A stretch of 64,000 nt of DNA, from assembly GCA_965226855.1 (NCBI GenBank), contig CBDDEE010000027.1:186001-250000 (forward strand), read 5' to 3'. Positions 15,631 through 23,324 of this stretch are shown here, piece by piece. Source of the stretch: JAUXJB01 sp965226855. Its GTDB lineage: Bacteria; Myxococcota_A; UBA9160; SZUA-336. Positions within the stretch are counted from its first letter, which is position 1. Every line of letters begins with the position of its first letter. The notes under the pieces are model-generated. The model ran no database searches. It was not told the origin of the DNA and was given only the letters and a program-made list of their open reading frames with translations. A program made the position numbers and the translations under genes.

Positions 15631-16901
15631 CAGGCTGCTGAAAAACTCCTCATCGAAGGGTACCTTTGAGGGAAGCCCCAAGGGGGAGATGTGAGAGGAC
15701 CGCAGACGCTCCAGGGTGGGATCTTCAGCTACGTATCGCTGGAGTCCCGGATTCCCGAGGACCATCCGCTTCGAGCGATCCGGCGACTGGTGGACGCGGC
15801 GCTGGAGCAGCTGTCGCGACGCTTCGATGGTATCTACGCCAAAGGGGTCGGCCGACCGTCGGTCCCGCCGGAGCAGCTGTTGCGGGCGCTGCTGTTGCAG
15901 GTGCTGTACACGATCCGGAGCGAGCGCCAGCTGATCGAGCAGATCGACTACAACCTGCTCTACCGCTGGTTCGTGGGCCTGGAGCTGGACGATGAGGTGT
16001 TCAGCGCGACGGTGTTCACCAAGAATCGGGAACGGCTGCTGAAGGGCGAGATCGCTCAGCATTTCTTCGAGGCGGTGCTGGCGCAGGCGGAGTCGGAGGG
16101 GTTGGTGTCATCGGAGCACTTCACGGTGGACGGGACGCTGATCGAGGCGTGGGCGAGCCAGAAGAGCTTCGTGCGCAAGGACGAGAAGCGCAGGGACGAT
16201 GACGACCCGGGCAACCCGACGGTCAACTTCCGGGGCGAGAAGCGGAGCAACCAGACGCATGCGTCGAGGACGGATCCGGACGCCCGACTGGCGGGGATGA
16301 GGGGCCAGGGCGCGCGGCTCGCGTATCAGGGACACGTCGTGACGGAGAACCGCAACGGCCTGGTGGTGGCGGCGAAGCTCACTCAGGCGTCGGGGTATGC
16401 GGAGCGCGAAGCGGCTCTCGAGATGGTGCTGGGTCTGGGGGGCGCTCGCCGGATCACCCTGGCTGGAGACAAGGGCTACGACGCCAAGAGCTTTGTGCAG
16501 GCGCTTCGGGCCTGGAGCGTTACCCCGCACGTGGCACAGAACACGACGAACCGCCGAAGCGCGATCGATCGAAGGACCACAGGACACCCGGGCTACGAGG
16601 TGAGCCAGCGCTTCCGCAAACGGGTGGAGGAGGTGTTTGGCTGGATGAAGACGGTGGGCTTGATGCGCAAGACCCGGCACCGGGGCACGGATCGGGTCGG
16701 CTGGGTCTTCACCTTCACTGCTGCGGCCTACAACCTGGTCCGTATCCGCAACCTGTTGGAGGCGACATAGCTCATGATCCCGCAAGATCTACCCGTGCGA
16801 CACCGAACCGGTTCGTACCGGGAACGGCGATCCCTCTCCCTGCTCGGCACGCCTCCCGTCAGAGGCGTCCCGCCCAACCCAGTCACTTTCTCCGCAGCCT
16901 G
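15631..16901 (+). mobile_element. IS5-type insertion sequence, copy B (1271 bp)
   Basis: Complete element in plus orientation with terminal repeats CAGGCTGCTGAAAAA and CAGGCTGCGGAGAAA. It is flanked on both sides by CTAG (15627-15630 and 16902-16905), a perfect 4-bp target duplication that fits the YTAR target of the IS5 group. The right-hand CTAG contains the stop codon of the aarF-like gene, so the gene product is unchanged while its downstream region was displaced. Confidence 0.97.
15691..16770 (+). CDS. IS5-family DDE transposase (copy B)
   Basis: A 359-residue protein identical to the copies at 4373-5452 and 57399-58478; domains and catalytic residues are as described for copy A. GTG start at 15691. 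The frame is intact and the terminal repeats are complete, so this copy looks mobile. Confidence 0.96.
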   Translation: MRGPQTLQGGIFSYVSLESRIPEDHPLRAIRRLVDAALEQLSRRFDGIYAKGVGRPSVPPEQLLRALLLQVLYTIRSERQLIEQIDYNLLYRWFVGLELDDEVFSATVFTKNRERLLKGEIAQHFFEAVLAQAESEGLVSSEHFTVDGTLIEAWASQKSFVRKDEKRRDDDDPGNPTVNFRGEKRSNQTHASRTDPDARLAGMRGQGARLAYQGHVVTENRNGLVVAAKLTQASGYAEREAALEMVLGLGGARRITLAGDKGYDAKSFVQALRAWSVTPHVAQNTTNRRSAIDRRTTGHPGYEVSQRFRKRVEEVFGWMKTVGLMRKTRHRGTDRVGWVFTFTAAAYNLVRIRNLLEAT

Positions 16902-18215
16902 CTAGGACCCACCCGCTGAAGCAGCGCTACTGGCTCCGCCCCCACCCATCGTTTCGAGCACGTTCGCCCGGTGCCCCAGCGTATGCGCGATCCCCGAGAG
17001 CAGCGAGAACGCGCGCGCCACCAGTACGAAGTCCGTCGGCACCTCCACGATCGGGTTCTCGCGGATTGCCTGGAAGAGCTCGTCCGTCATCTCCTCCGTG
17101 AACTCACCGCGGAACGCCCCGTCGTCGGACGCGCCGATCATGCGGTGCGCGAGCTCCAGATATGTGTTCGAGTCCCCCGTCTTCGTGCGGAAGCCTAGCT
17201 CGCTGAACGCCCGCACCATGGCCGACTCGTTCAGGGTCATCATCGAAAACATCAGCTCGAAGATGCCGAGGCCGAAGCCGCGAGGCAGCTGCTTCGAGAG
17301 TCCGAAGTCGAGGATCACGAAGCGCGGTCCTGGCTGGACGAAGATGTTCCCCGGATGGGGATCCGCCTGGAAGAAGCCGTAGGCGAGAATCATCTGGTTG
17401 TAGATCGTCATCAGCCCGTCGACGACGGCGCGCGGATCGATCCCTGCGGCGAGGAGCTCCTCCTTCTCGGTCACCTTGATCCCGCTCACGAACTCCATCG
17501 TGATGACCCGTCGAGTCGACAGCTCGTAGTGGATCTTCGGGATGATCACGCGCTCGTCGTTCTGGAAGAGCTCGCGGACGCGATCCGCGCTCTCCACCTC
17601 GCGGCGGAAGTCGAGCTCGAGCTCGAGATGCTTTTGCATCTCGTCGAGCAGAGGCAAGAGCTCGAGCGGTTGTGGGTCGAGGCGTTCGTACACGCGGCAG
17701 ATGCTCCGCGTCGCGGCGAGGTCGGTGCGCACGATGTGCTCGATGTCTGGGTACTGGACCTTCACGGCGACGCCCCGCCCATCGAGGAGCTTGGCACGGT
17801 GCACCTGTGCGAGAGATGCGGCGGCGACCGGACTTTCCTCGAAGTCCGCGAACAGCGCATCGAGCGGTTTCTCGAAGTCCTCCTCGACGACGCCGCGGAT
17901 CTCCTCGAAGGCGCGCGGCGGCAGACGGTCCTGGGCCTGCGATAGCGTGCGCACATACGGAGGTGGGAACACGTCGGAGCGCGTACCTACGACCTGACAC
18001 ATCTTGATCAGGAGCCCTCGGAGCTGCGTGGCCGTGTGGAAGATCTGGTCGGCGTTGCGCTGGTGAAAGGGAGTCATGTCGCGCTCGGCCCGATCGCGGC
18101 CGAGCAGGCGATCCCAGACTCTAGGCAGCTTCAAGCGCATCCAGACGCAGAGGGCAGTGAAGCCGATCCGCAGCGAGCGGTAAGCGCGCTCGGCGAGCTT
18201 CTGCGGCAGGGTCAT
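16902..18215 (-). CDS. ABC1/AarF (UbiB-family) atypical kinase
   Basis: A 437-residue UbiB-family protein. The KxGQ-type N-terminal motif appears as LLIKMCQVVGTRSDVFP. The A-rich nucleotide loop is AAASLAQVHRAKL, followed by VAVKVQYP with the invariant Lys, ExD-like ELDFRREVES, and the metal site ADPHPGNIF and ILDFG. UbiB proteins are ATPases needed for the hydroxylation steps of ubiquinone synthesis and for other isoprenoid lipid handling at the membrane. The gene overlaps the upstream diiron-like gene by four bases, so they are translationally coupled. Its TAG stop lies in the CTAG target of IS copy B. Confidence 0.92.
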   Translation of the reverse strand: MTLPQKLAERAYRSLRIGFTALCVWMRLKLPRVWDRLLGRDRAERDMTPFHQRNADQIFHTATQLRGLLIKMCQVVGTRSDVFPPPYVRTLSQAQDRLPPRAFEEIRGVVEEDFEKPLDALFADFEESPVAAASLAQVHRAKLLDGRGVAVKVQYPDIEHIVRTDLAATRSICRVYERLDPQPLELLPLLDEMQKHLELELDFRREVESADRVRELFQNDERVIIPKIHYELSTRRVITMEFVSGIKVTEKEELLAAGIDPRAVVDGLMTIYNQMILAYGFFQADPHPGNIFVQPGPRFVILDFGLSKQLPRGFGLGIFELMFSMMTLNESAMVRAFSELGFRTKTGDSNTYLELAHRMIGASDDGAFRGEFTEEMTDELFQAIRENPIVEVPTDFVLVARAFSLLSGIAHTLGHRANVLETMGGGGASSAASAGGS

Positions 18216-19309
18216 GAGCTCTCGAGCAGCAACCCGACGAGACCTTCGTCGTCAGGCGCCGGGAACACCCAGCCGGAGTCGAGGTTCTCGAAGGTCCTCG
18301 CGATCTCGCTGGCACGGGCATCATCGGCGATGGTCTCGCGAATCTCGCGCCGCAGGTCTTTGCGCTCGTTCTGCGGCTGCCGTGTCGCAGCTGCGCGCAC
18401 GCAGCTCTCGAAGATCCGGTCGATCACCTCGGCCCCGGGAAGCTCCGTCCTGCCGTCCTCGCCGATCAGCGTGCGCGCGCGAAGCTCCGAGAGCGCGGTG
18501 CGCAGGTACTCGACGTGCGGCTTCTCGTCCAGCTGGATGTTCGCCACCATGGCGGCGGCGCCCTCGGGGTTTGCCGAGACATCCGGATCGCCGAGCAGGG
18601 CCTTCGCCCACTCGAACACATCCTCCGCGAAGACCTCCAGGACCATGACGGACGCCATGAAGGTGATCGCATCCTCCAGACGCGGCGAGAGCTCGGGGAA
18701 AGCTCGCTGTCTCTCAGGGCGACGTCCCCGCATCATCATCCGCATGAGGACGTCGTCGGGAATCTCCGGCTTGTCGAGCCCGAGATCGCGCGCGGCCTCC
18801 CACATCTGCTTGTGTCCGCCCTGGTCGCGGTGGCCCGCCTCGTCGCGCGCGTGCGCCTCGAAGAGCCCACCCTCCAGGTGGGCGAGCGCGGTCCCGGCGA
18901 TGTCCTCCTTGATCGCCTTGCGCAGGTCCGGCAAGCGAAGCTCACGAATGCGAGCGCCGAAGCCCTCGACGATCGAGATGATGGTGAGCGCGCGCGTAAT
19001 CGGCTGCACGATCCCTTCCTTCAAGAGGAGCTTCGCCTGTGGGTAGTTCGGGTAGTGGGGCGGAACGTACTCCGTGGGGATGTGAAGCAGCGGCTCACCT
19101 TCTTCGCGCAGTCGAGCTTGCCAGCTGGTGATCGCGGGTCCCCTGTAGAGAGCCCGAGGGGAGTGGTACTGCCCAGCTACGAAGCCCCCGTGGCAGCGGA
19201 CCCCGGTGGCGAGGAGGGGCTCGTCGTACCGGACCTCAGCCAGCAGCTCGTCGCGCGTGAACTCGAGCTGCCCGGGTTGCGGCGTTTCGAGTGTTTGCTC
19301 GGTACTCAC
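18212..19309 (-). CDS. Putative ferritin-like diiron-carboxylate protein
   Basis: A 365-residue protein I do not recognise as a named family. Two D-E-x-x-H motifs, DEAGH (156-160) and DEKPH (261-265), are separated by a helix-like segment with Glu225 and Glu229 (VLEVFAEDVFEW). Further Glu residues at 146 and 151 precede the first motif. This Glu / ExxH / Glu / ExxH order is that of ferritin-like diiron oxidases and hydroxylases. No signal peptide or clear membrane helix. It starts a two-gene operon with the UbiB-type kinase, which suggests quinone or lipid oxidation, as UbiB proteins support diiron or flavin hydroxylases in quinone synthesis. That role is an inference. Confidence 0.55.
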   Translation of the reverse strand: MSTEQTLETPQPGQLEFTRDELLAEVRYDEPLLATGVRCHGGFVAGQYHSPRALYRGPAITSWQARLREEGEPLLHIPTEYVPPHYPNYPQAKLLLKEGIVQPITRALTIISIVEGFGARIRELRLPDLRKAIKEDIAGTALAHLEGGLFEAHARDEAGHRDQGGHKQMWEAARDLGLDKPEIPDDVLMRMMMRGRRPERQRAFPELSPRLEDAITFMASVMVLEVFAEDVFEWAKALLGDPDVSANPEGAAAMVANIQLDEKPHVEYLRTALSELRARTLIGEDGRTELPGAEVIDRIFESCVRAAATRQPQNERKDLRREIRETIADDARASEIARTFENLDSGWVFPAPDDEGLVGLLLESS

Positions 19310-19465
19310 CAGCCCTCCTCCACCGAACTTCGGAGGGTCCTCGATCTGAACCTTTGCTCAAAAGTTGAGAACGAGGACCGTCCCAAGTCCAACGACAGGC
19401 TCGCACTTTGGCATGGGGCCAACAAGTGCTGGGATTCGGCCTCGGCTGCGGTGTAGATTGGGCCG

Positions 19466-20839
19466 ATGGCGAGCGCGGCTGGACTGATCGAGGCATATCG
19501 CGACTGGACCCGCACCTCCGAGAAGCTGATGGAGGAGGCACGAAGGGTCCTGCCGGGCGGAGACACGCGCTCGAGCGCCCACTACCGACCCTACCCCGCG
19601 TTCATGGTGCGAGGCTCGGGGTGCCGGCTCACCGATGCCGACGGCCACGAATACATCGACTTCATGAACAACTTTACGTCGCTCATCCACGGGCACGCGC
19701 ACCTGCCCACCGTAGCCGCCGTTGCCGAGCAGATCTCGCTCGGCTCCGCGTACGCCGCGCCGACGGAGACGCAGGTCGAGCTCGCGCAGATTCTGTGCGA
19801 GCGCGTGCCCTCGCTCGAAGAGCTTCGCTTCTGCAGCTCCGGCACCGAGGCCACGGCCATGTGCGTCCGGGCCGCCCGCGCCTGGAACGGCAAGCCCAAG
19901 GTCGTGAAGGTGGAGGGCGGCTACCACGGGAGCCACGACTTCGGCGAGATCAGCCTGGTCCCGACCCCCGGCAAGTCCGGGCCGCTCGAGAGTCCGTCGG
20001 CCTTGATTCCCGATCGGAGCTTCTCCGACAGCTCGCTCGCCGACGTGATCGTGACGCCTTTCAACGAGCCCGGGATCACGCGCCGCCAGGTCGAGGCACA
20101 GGCCGACGAGATCTGCGCACTCATCCTCGAGCCGATGGTGGGCGCAATGGGAATGATCCCTCCCGAGGCCGGCTACCTGGCCGAGCTGCGCGAGATCACG
20201 CTGGAGAACGAGGTCTTGCTGATCTTCGACGAGGTCGTGACCCTGCGTGTGGCAGCAGGGGGCATGCAGGAGACGAGCGGCGTGACGCCCGACCTGACGG
20301 CCATGGGGAAGATCATCGGCGGTGGACTGCCTATCGGGGCCTTCGGCGGCAAGCGCGAGCTCGTGGAGCAATTCAACCCGGAGCGTCGCGACACGATCAT
20401 GCACGCCAGCACCTTCAGCGGGAACGCGCTCACGATGGCGGCGGGGATAACCGCGCTCCGCCACTACGGTCCCGAGGAGGTCGATCGCATCAACGTGCTC
20501 GGCGAGCGGCTGCGCACAGGCTTCAACGCCGCGTTCCGGCAGTCAGGCGTGCGCGGTCAGGCCACCGGGTTCGGGTCGCTCTCCCTGATTCACTTGTGCG
20601 ACCGGCCCATCCGTAACGTCCGGGACAGCGTACAGGCCATGCTGGAGTCGGGTCGGGTGTCAGGGCTGCTGCACCTGGGCATGCTCCGTCGCGGGGTGTT
20701 CGGAGCAGGACGCCTGATGTACTGTACCTCGACGCCCATGGGGGAAGCCGACGTGGAGCTCGCCGCCGCTGCGCTCGCGGAGACGCTCGACGAGCTACGA
20801 GGGGTGATCGAAGAGGAGTGTCCAACGCTGCTCGCGTGA
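19466..20839 (+). CDS. Class III aminotransferase (glutamate-1-semialdehyde aminomutase-like)
   Basis: A 457-residue PLP enzyme, with Lys in LTAMGKIIGGGLPIGAFGG, Asp in LLIFDEVVTLR and the cofactor-phosphate loop SSGTEATAMCVRAARAW. It shares the HemL-like architecture with the gene at 7079-8443 but is clearly diverged from it. ATG at 19466 lies 156 bases from the divergent diiron-like gene. It is followed by fxsA on the same strand after a 15-base gap. The substrate is unknown; the absence of other haem genes argues against a dedicated HemL role. Confidence 0.85.
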   Translation: MASAAGLIEAYRDWTRTSEKLMEEARRVLPGGDTRSSAHYRPYPAFMVRGSGCRLTDADGHEYIDFMNNFTSLIHGHAHLPTVAAVAEQISLGSAYAAPTETQVELAQILCERVPSLEELRFCSSGTEATAMCVRAARAWNGKPKVVKVEGGYHGSHDFGEISLVPTPGKSGPLESPSALIPDRSFSDSSLADVIVTPFNEPGITRRQVEAQADEICALILEPMVGAMGMIPPEAGYLAELREITLENEVLLIFDEVVTLRVAAGGMQETSGVTPDLTAMGKIIGGGLPIGAFGGKRELVEQFNPERRDTIMHASTFSGNALTMAAGITALRHYGPEEVDRINVLGERLRTGFNAAFRQSGVRGQATGFGSLSLIHLCDRPIRNVRDSVQAMLESGRVSGLLHLGMLRRGVFGAGRLMYCTSTPMGEADVELAAAALAETLDELRGVIEEECPTLLA

Positions 20840-20854
20840 GCGAGCTCGTGGCCC

Positions 20855-21296
20855 ATGGGTCGACTGATCCTGCTGTTCACCCCTGGTTCCGGCGCTCGAG
20901 CTCGCCCTGCTGATCGAGGTCGGGAGTCGGATCGGCACAGCGGCAACCATCGGCCTGGTCGTGGCGACGGGCTTGCTGGGTGCGGCGCTCGCACGCCAGC
21001 AGGGGCTCCAAGTCTTGCGCCGCATCCAAGCCGAGCTCTCAGCGGGACGCCTGCCGGCGAGCTCGCTCGTTGACGGGGTGATCGTGCTGATGGCGGGCGC
21101 TCTGCTCGTCACGCCTGGCATCCTGACCGACGTGCTGGGCATCCTGTGTCTCGTCCCTGGCTTTCGCAGCCTAGTGAAGGCGCGGCTGCGGCGCCGCTTC
21201 GAGCGCGCCCTGCTCGGGCAACGCATCATCATGGAGGGATTCGATGGAACGGTAGACACGGAGTTCCATCGCGACGGACCGCGAGAGGAGCCCTGA
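20855..21296 (+). pseudogene. fxsA: FxsA-family membrane protein, frameshifted
   Basis: FxsA is a small cytoplasmic-membrane protein that in E. coli protects F-plasmid cells from phage T7 exclusion. The start MGRLILLFT is at 20855. The frame then breaks at a run of four C (20880-20883). Reading three C instead gives VPALELALLIEVGSRIGTA, continuing into the second frame (GLLGAALARQQGLQVLRRIQ, then the membrane segment DGVIVLMAGALLVTPG). The rest matches the family to its normal length. A one-base insertion is therefore the only defect; it may be a sequencing error. Confidence 0.8.
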
Positions 21297-21337
21297 GCCC
21301 GAGCCAGTCTGGTCGCCGCTTGCTACAGTGTCCCCGC

Positions 21338-21607
21338 GTGACCGATCCCGAGCTCCTGCAGGCCCTGGTCGAGCTCGCACAGGTGACCGAGCTCGAAGTA
21401 CGCACGCTCGAGCCACGGATCACCCAGCTCGAGCTTGGCCTGGCTAGCGCCGCGTGCCGCGTGCGCGGCCAGGTGTGGGTCGTGCTCTCGGCGACCGATC
21501 CCCTAGACCTGCGCATCGACGTGCTGGCCGAGGCGCTCAAGACCTACCGCACGGACTGGCTCGAGCAGCACTGGCTGCCGCCGGCCGTGCGCGAGCGCCT
21601 GAGCTGA
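21338..21607 (+). CDS. Hypothetical protein
   Basis: An 89-residue acidic protein starting at GTG 21338. It begins TDPELLQALVELAQVTELEVRTLEPRI and has no signal peptide, membrane helix or cysteine cluster beyond one Cys. I do not recognise the family. It lies between fxsA and msrB on the same strand with gaps of 41 and 76 bases. Codon usage resembles the neighbours (G/C-rich third positions), which supports it as a real gene. Confidence 0.5.
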   Translation: MTDPELLQALVELAQVTELEVRTLEPRITQLELGLASAACRVRGQVWVVLSATDPLDLRIDVLAEALKTYRTDWLEQHWLPPAVRERLS

Positions 21608-21683
21608 CACGTGATCTTGGATCTGCTGCGCGCTGGTCCTGCGGGACACGGGCCGGCAGAATAGGGCAGGAGCGAAGGGAGCC

Positions 21684-22082
21684 ATGACAGAGAAGATCGA
21701 GAAGACCGATGAGGAGTGGCGGAGTCAGCTCACCGAGCCGCAGTACGCCGTAACGCGGGACCAGGAGACCGAGCCGGCCTTCACGGGCGTCTACCACGAC
21801 TGCAAGGAGCCCGGCATCTACCGCTGCGTCTGCTGCGAGACTCCGCTCTTCAGCTCCCAGGCCAAGTTCGACTCGGGAACGGGCTGGCCGAGCTTCTTGC
21901 AGCCGATCGATCCGGACGCGATCGAGACGAACGCGGATCTGAGCCACGGCATGCACCGCATCGAAGTCACATGCAAACGCTGCGGCGCCCACCTCGGGCA
22001 CCTCTTTCCTGACGGGCCGGCCCCGACGGGAGAGCGCTACTGCTTGAACTCGGTTGCGCTCGTGCTCGACTCAGAGGAATAG
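21684..22082 (+). CDS. msrB: Peptide-methionine (R)-S-oxide reductase MsrB
   Basis: A 132-residue cytosolic repair enzyme that reduces the R epimer of methionine sulfoxide in proteins. Zinc ligands are Cys48/Cys51 and Cys97/Cys100; the catalytic Cys is Cys120 in GERYCLNSVAL. The segments FDSGTGWPSF and RCGAHLGHLFPDGP are diagnostic. A resolving Cys at the usual inner position is not evident, so recycling may depend directly on thioredoxin or another Cys. ATG with upstream GGAG in AGCGAAGGGAGCC. It complements the periplasmic MsrPQ system encoded at 27352-28967. Confidence 0.96.
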   Translation: MTEKIEKTDEEWRSQLTEPQYAVTRDQETEPAFTGVYHDCKEPGIYRCVCCETPLFSSQAKFDSGTGWPSFLQPIDPDAIETNADLSHGMHRIEVTCKRCGAHLGHLFPDGPAPTGERYCLNSVALVLDSEE

Positions 22083-22118
22083 GCGGCGCACGAGGCGGAG
22101 CACTCGGCCAAGCTCGAG

Positions 22119-23120
22119 TCAGCGCCGCGGACAGACCATCCGACACGGCAGGTGCGTCGTGATCACTGACCCGTTTGGGCAGCGGCAGGTCCCGTCCTCG
22201 TCGCGCGTCATGTAGCCGGGGTTGGCGGGGCGCAGCTCGTAAGGCAGATCTCCGGCCTGGCAGGGCACCCAGCGAGGATTGCAGCCCGGCTCGTAGGTCC
22301 AGCGGGTCTTGGGGCCCACGGCTCCCCGAGCCCGGTCGTAGAATCGAACAGGCAGCGTCTCCAAGGCGCCATCCCAGGCGGTCTTCCATACCTCGAAGTG
22401 CAGGTGCGGTCCTGTCGAGTAGCCCGTGTTGCCGCTGAAGCCGACCACGTCTCCGGTACGCACGCGCATACCCTCACGTACGCCCGAGCCGGGGTCCAGG
22501 TGCGCGTAGGTGGCTACCGTCCGGTCGTCGTGCAAGACGAGTACGGCGTTCGCCTTGCTCAGGAAGTCGTCGCTGATCCCCGCCCTGCTGTACCCGTCCG
22601 TTACACGGATGACGACCCCACTCCGCGCAGCCAAAATGGGAGTGCCGACCGGCATGCCGAAGTCGACGGCGTAGCGGTGTGCGCCCCTGTGGGAGAAGAG
22701 ACCGTTGTTTCCCTGCGTCACCCGACGCGGTTCATGTCCGCCGAAGGGCATCCGGTACAGGGTCGAGTCGCTGTGGCGAGCGCGCGCGTCGCCGATCACC
22801 CAGGACCAGTTGTACCGAAAGGCCCAGCGCATGGCGGGATTCGCAGCTGCGAACTGTGCGACACGGGCGTAGGAGTGCGGCGAGACAACGTGCGCGGGTG
22901 GCAGGCTGGGGTAAGGAGTCAGGTTCGCGAGTGAGGTGAAGTGGATGTTTACGGTGACAGGCGCGGCCGAGCTGTTGATCGCGTCAAAGGAGACCGAGTT
23001 CCCGTCGTGGATAGGCTGGATGCAGACCTCCCCCATGCAGGCTGTGTCGAGCTCTCGGGTCTGGGCTGCCAGAGGCACCAGAGCCGTGCAGAGCAGCAGA
23101 ATCCTCGCTGCGCGCTCCAT
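22119..23120 (-). CDS. Secreted M23-family metallopeptidase
   Basis: A 333-residue exported protein with an N-terminal signal peptide (ARILLLCTALVPLAA). The C-terminal half is a LytM/M23 domain: HRYAVDFGMPVGTPI supplies the first His and the Asp, and GPHLHFEVW the HxH motif. Such enzymes cut peptidoglycan cross-links or act as activators of amidases. The ATG at 23120 is chosen because GGAGGTGA precedes it at eight bases; an in-frame GTG at 23138 overlaps that site. It converges on msrB across 36 bases. Four Cys at the C-terminus (CNPRWVPC, CRCPNG) suggest a disulfide-bonded tail. Confidence 0.88.
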   Translation of the reverse strand: MERAARILLLCTALVPLAAQTRELDTACMGEVCIQPIHDGNSVSFDAINSSAAPVTVNIHFTSLANLTPYPSLPPAHVVSPHSYARVAQFAAANPAMRWAFRYNWSWVIGDARARHSDSTLYRMPFGGHEPRRVTQGNNGLFSHRGAHRYAVDFGMPVGTPILAARSGVVIRVTDGYSRAGISDDFLSKANAVLVLHDDRTVATYAHLDPGSGVREGMRVRTGDVVGFSGNTGYSTGPHLHFEVWKTAWDGALETLPVRFYDRARGAVGPKTRWTYEPGCNPRWVPCQAGDLPYELRPANPGYMTRDEDGTCRCPNGSVITTHLPCRMVCPRR

Positions 23121-23324
23121 TCCGGTCACCTCCGCCACGAACGGACTCCCAGGGGTATCGGCGGCACGCGCGGACTTCTGTATCGCGGCGCGAGCGGAAG
23201 GGACAGCAGCGGAATTTTGGGCCGCCCGCGGCGAAAATGGCAGAATTTGTCCCCGGAGCCGATAGTAAGGGGGTAACCGGGCTACGCCCGCTCACGTAGG
23301 TCCTGGCGATAGGAGTTTCCCCCC

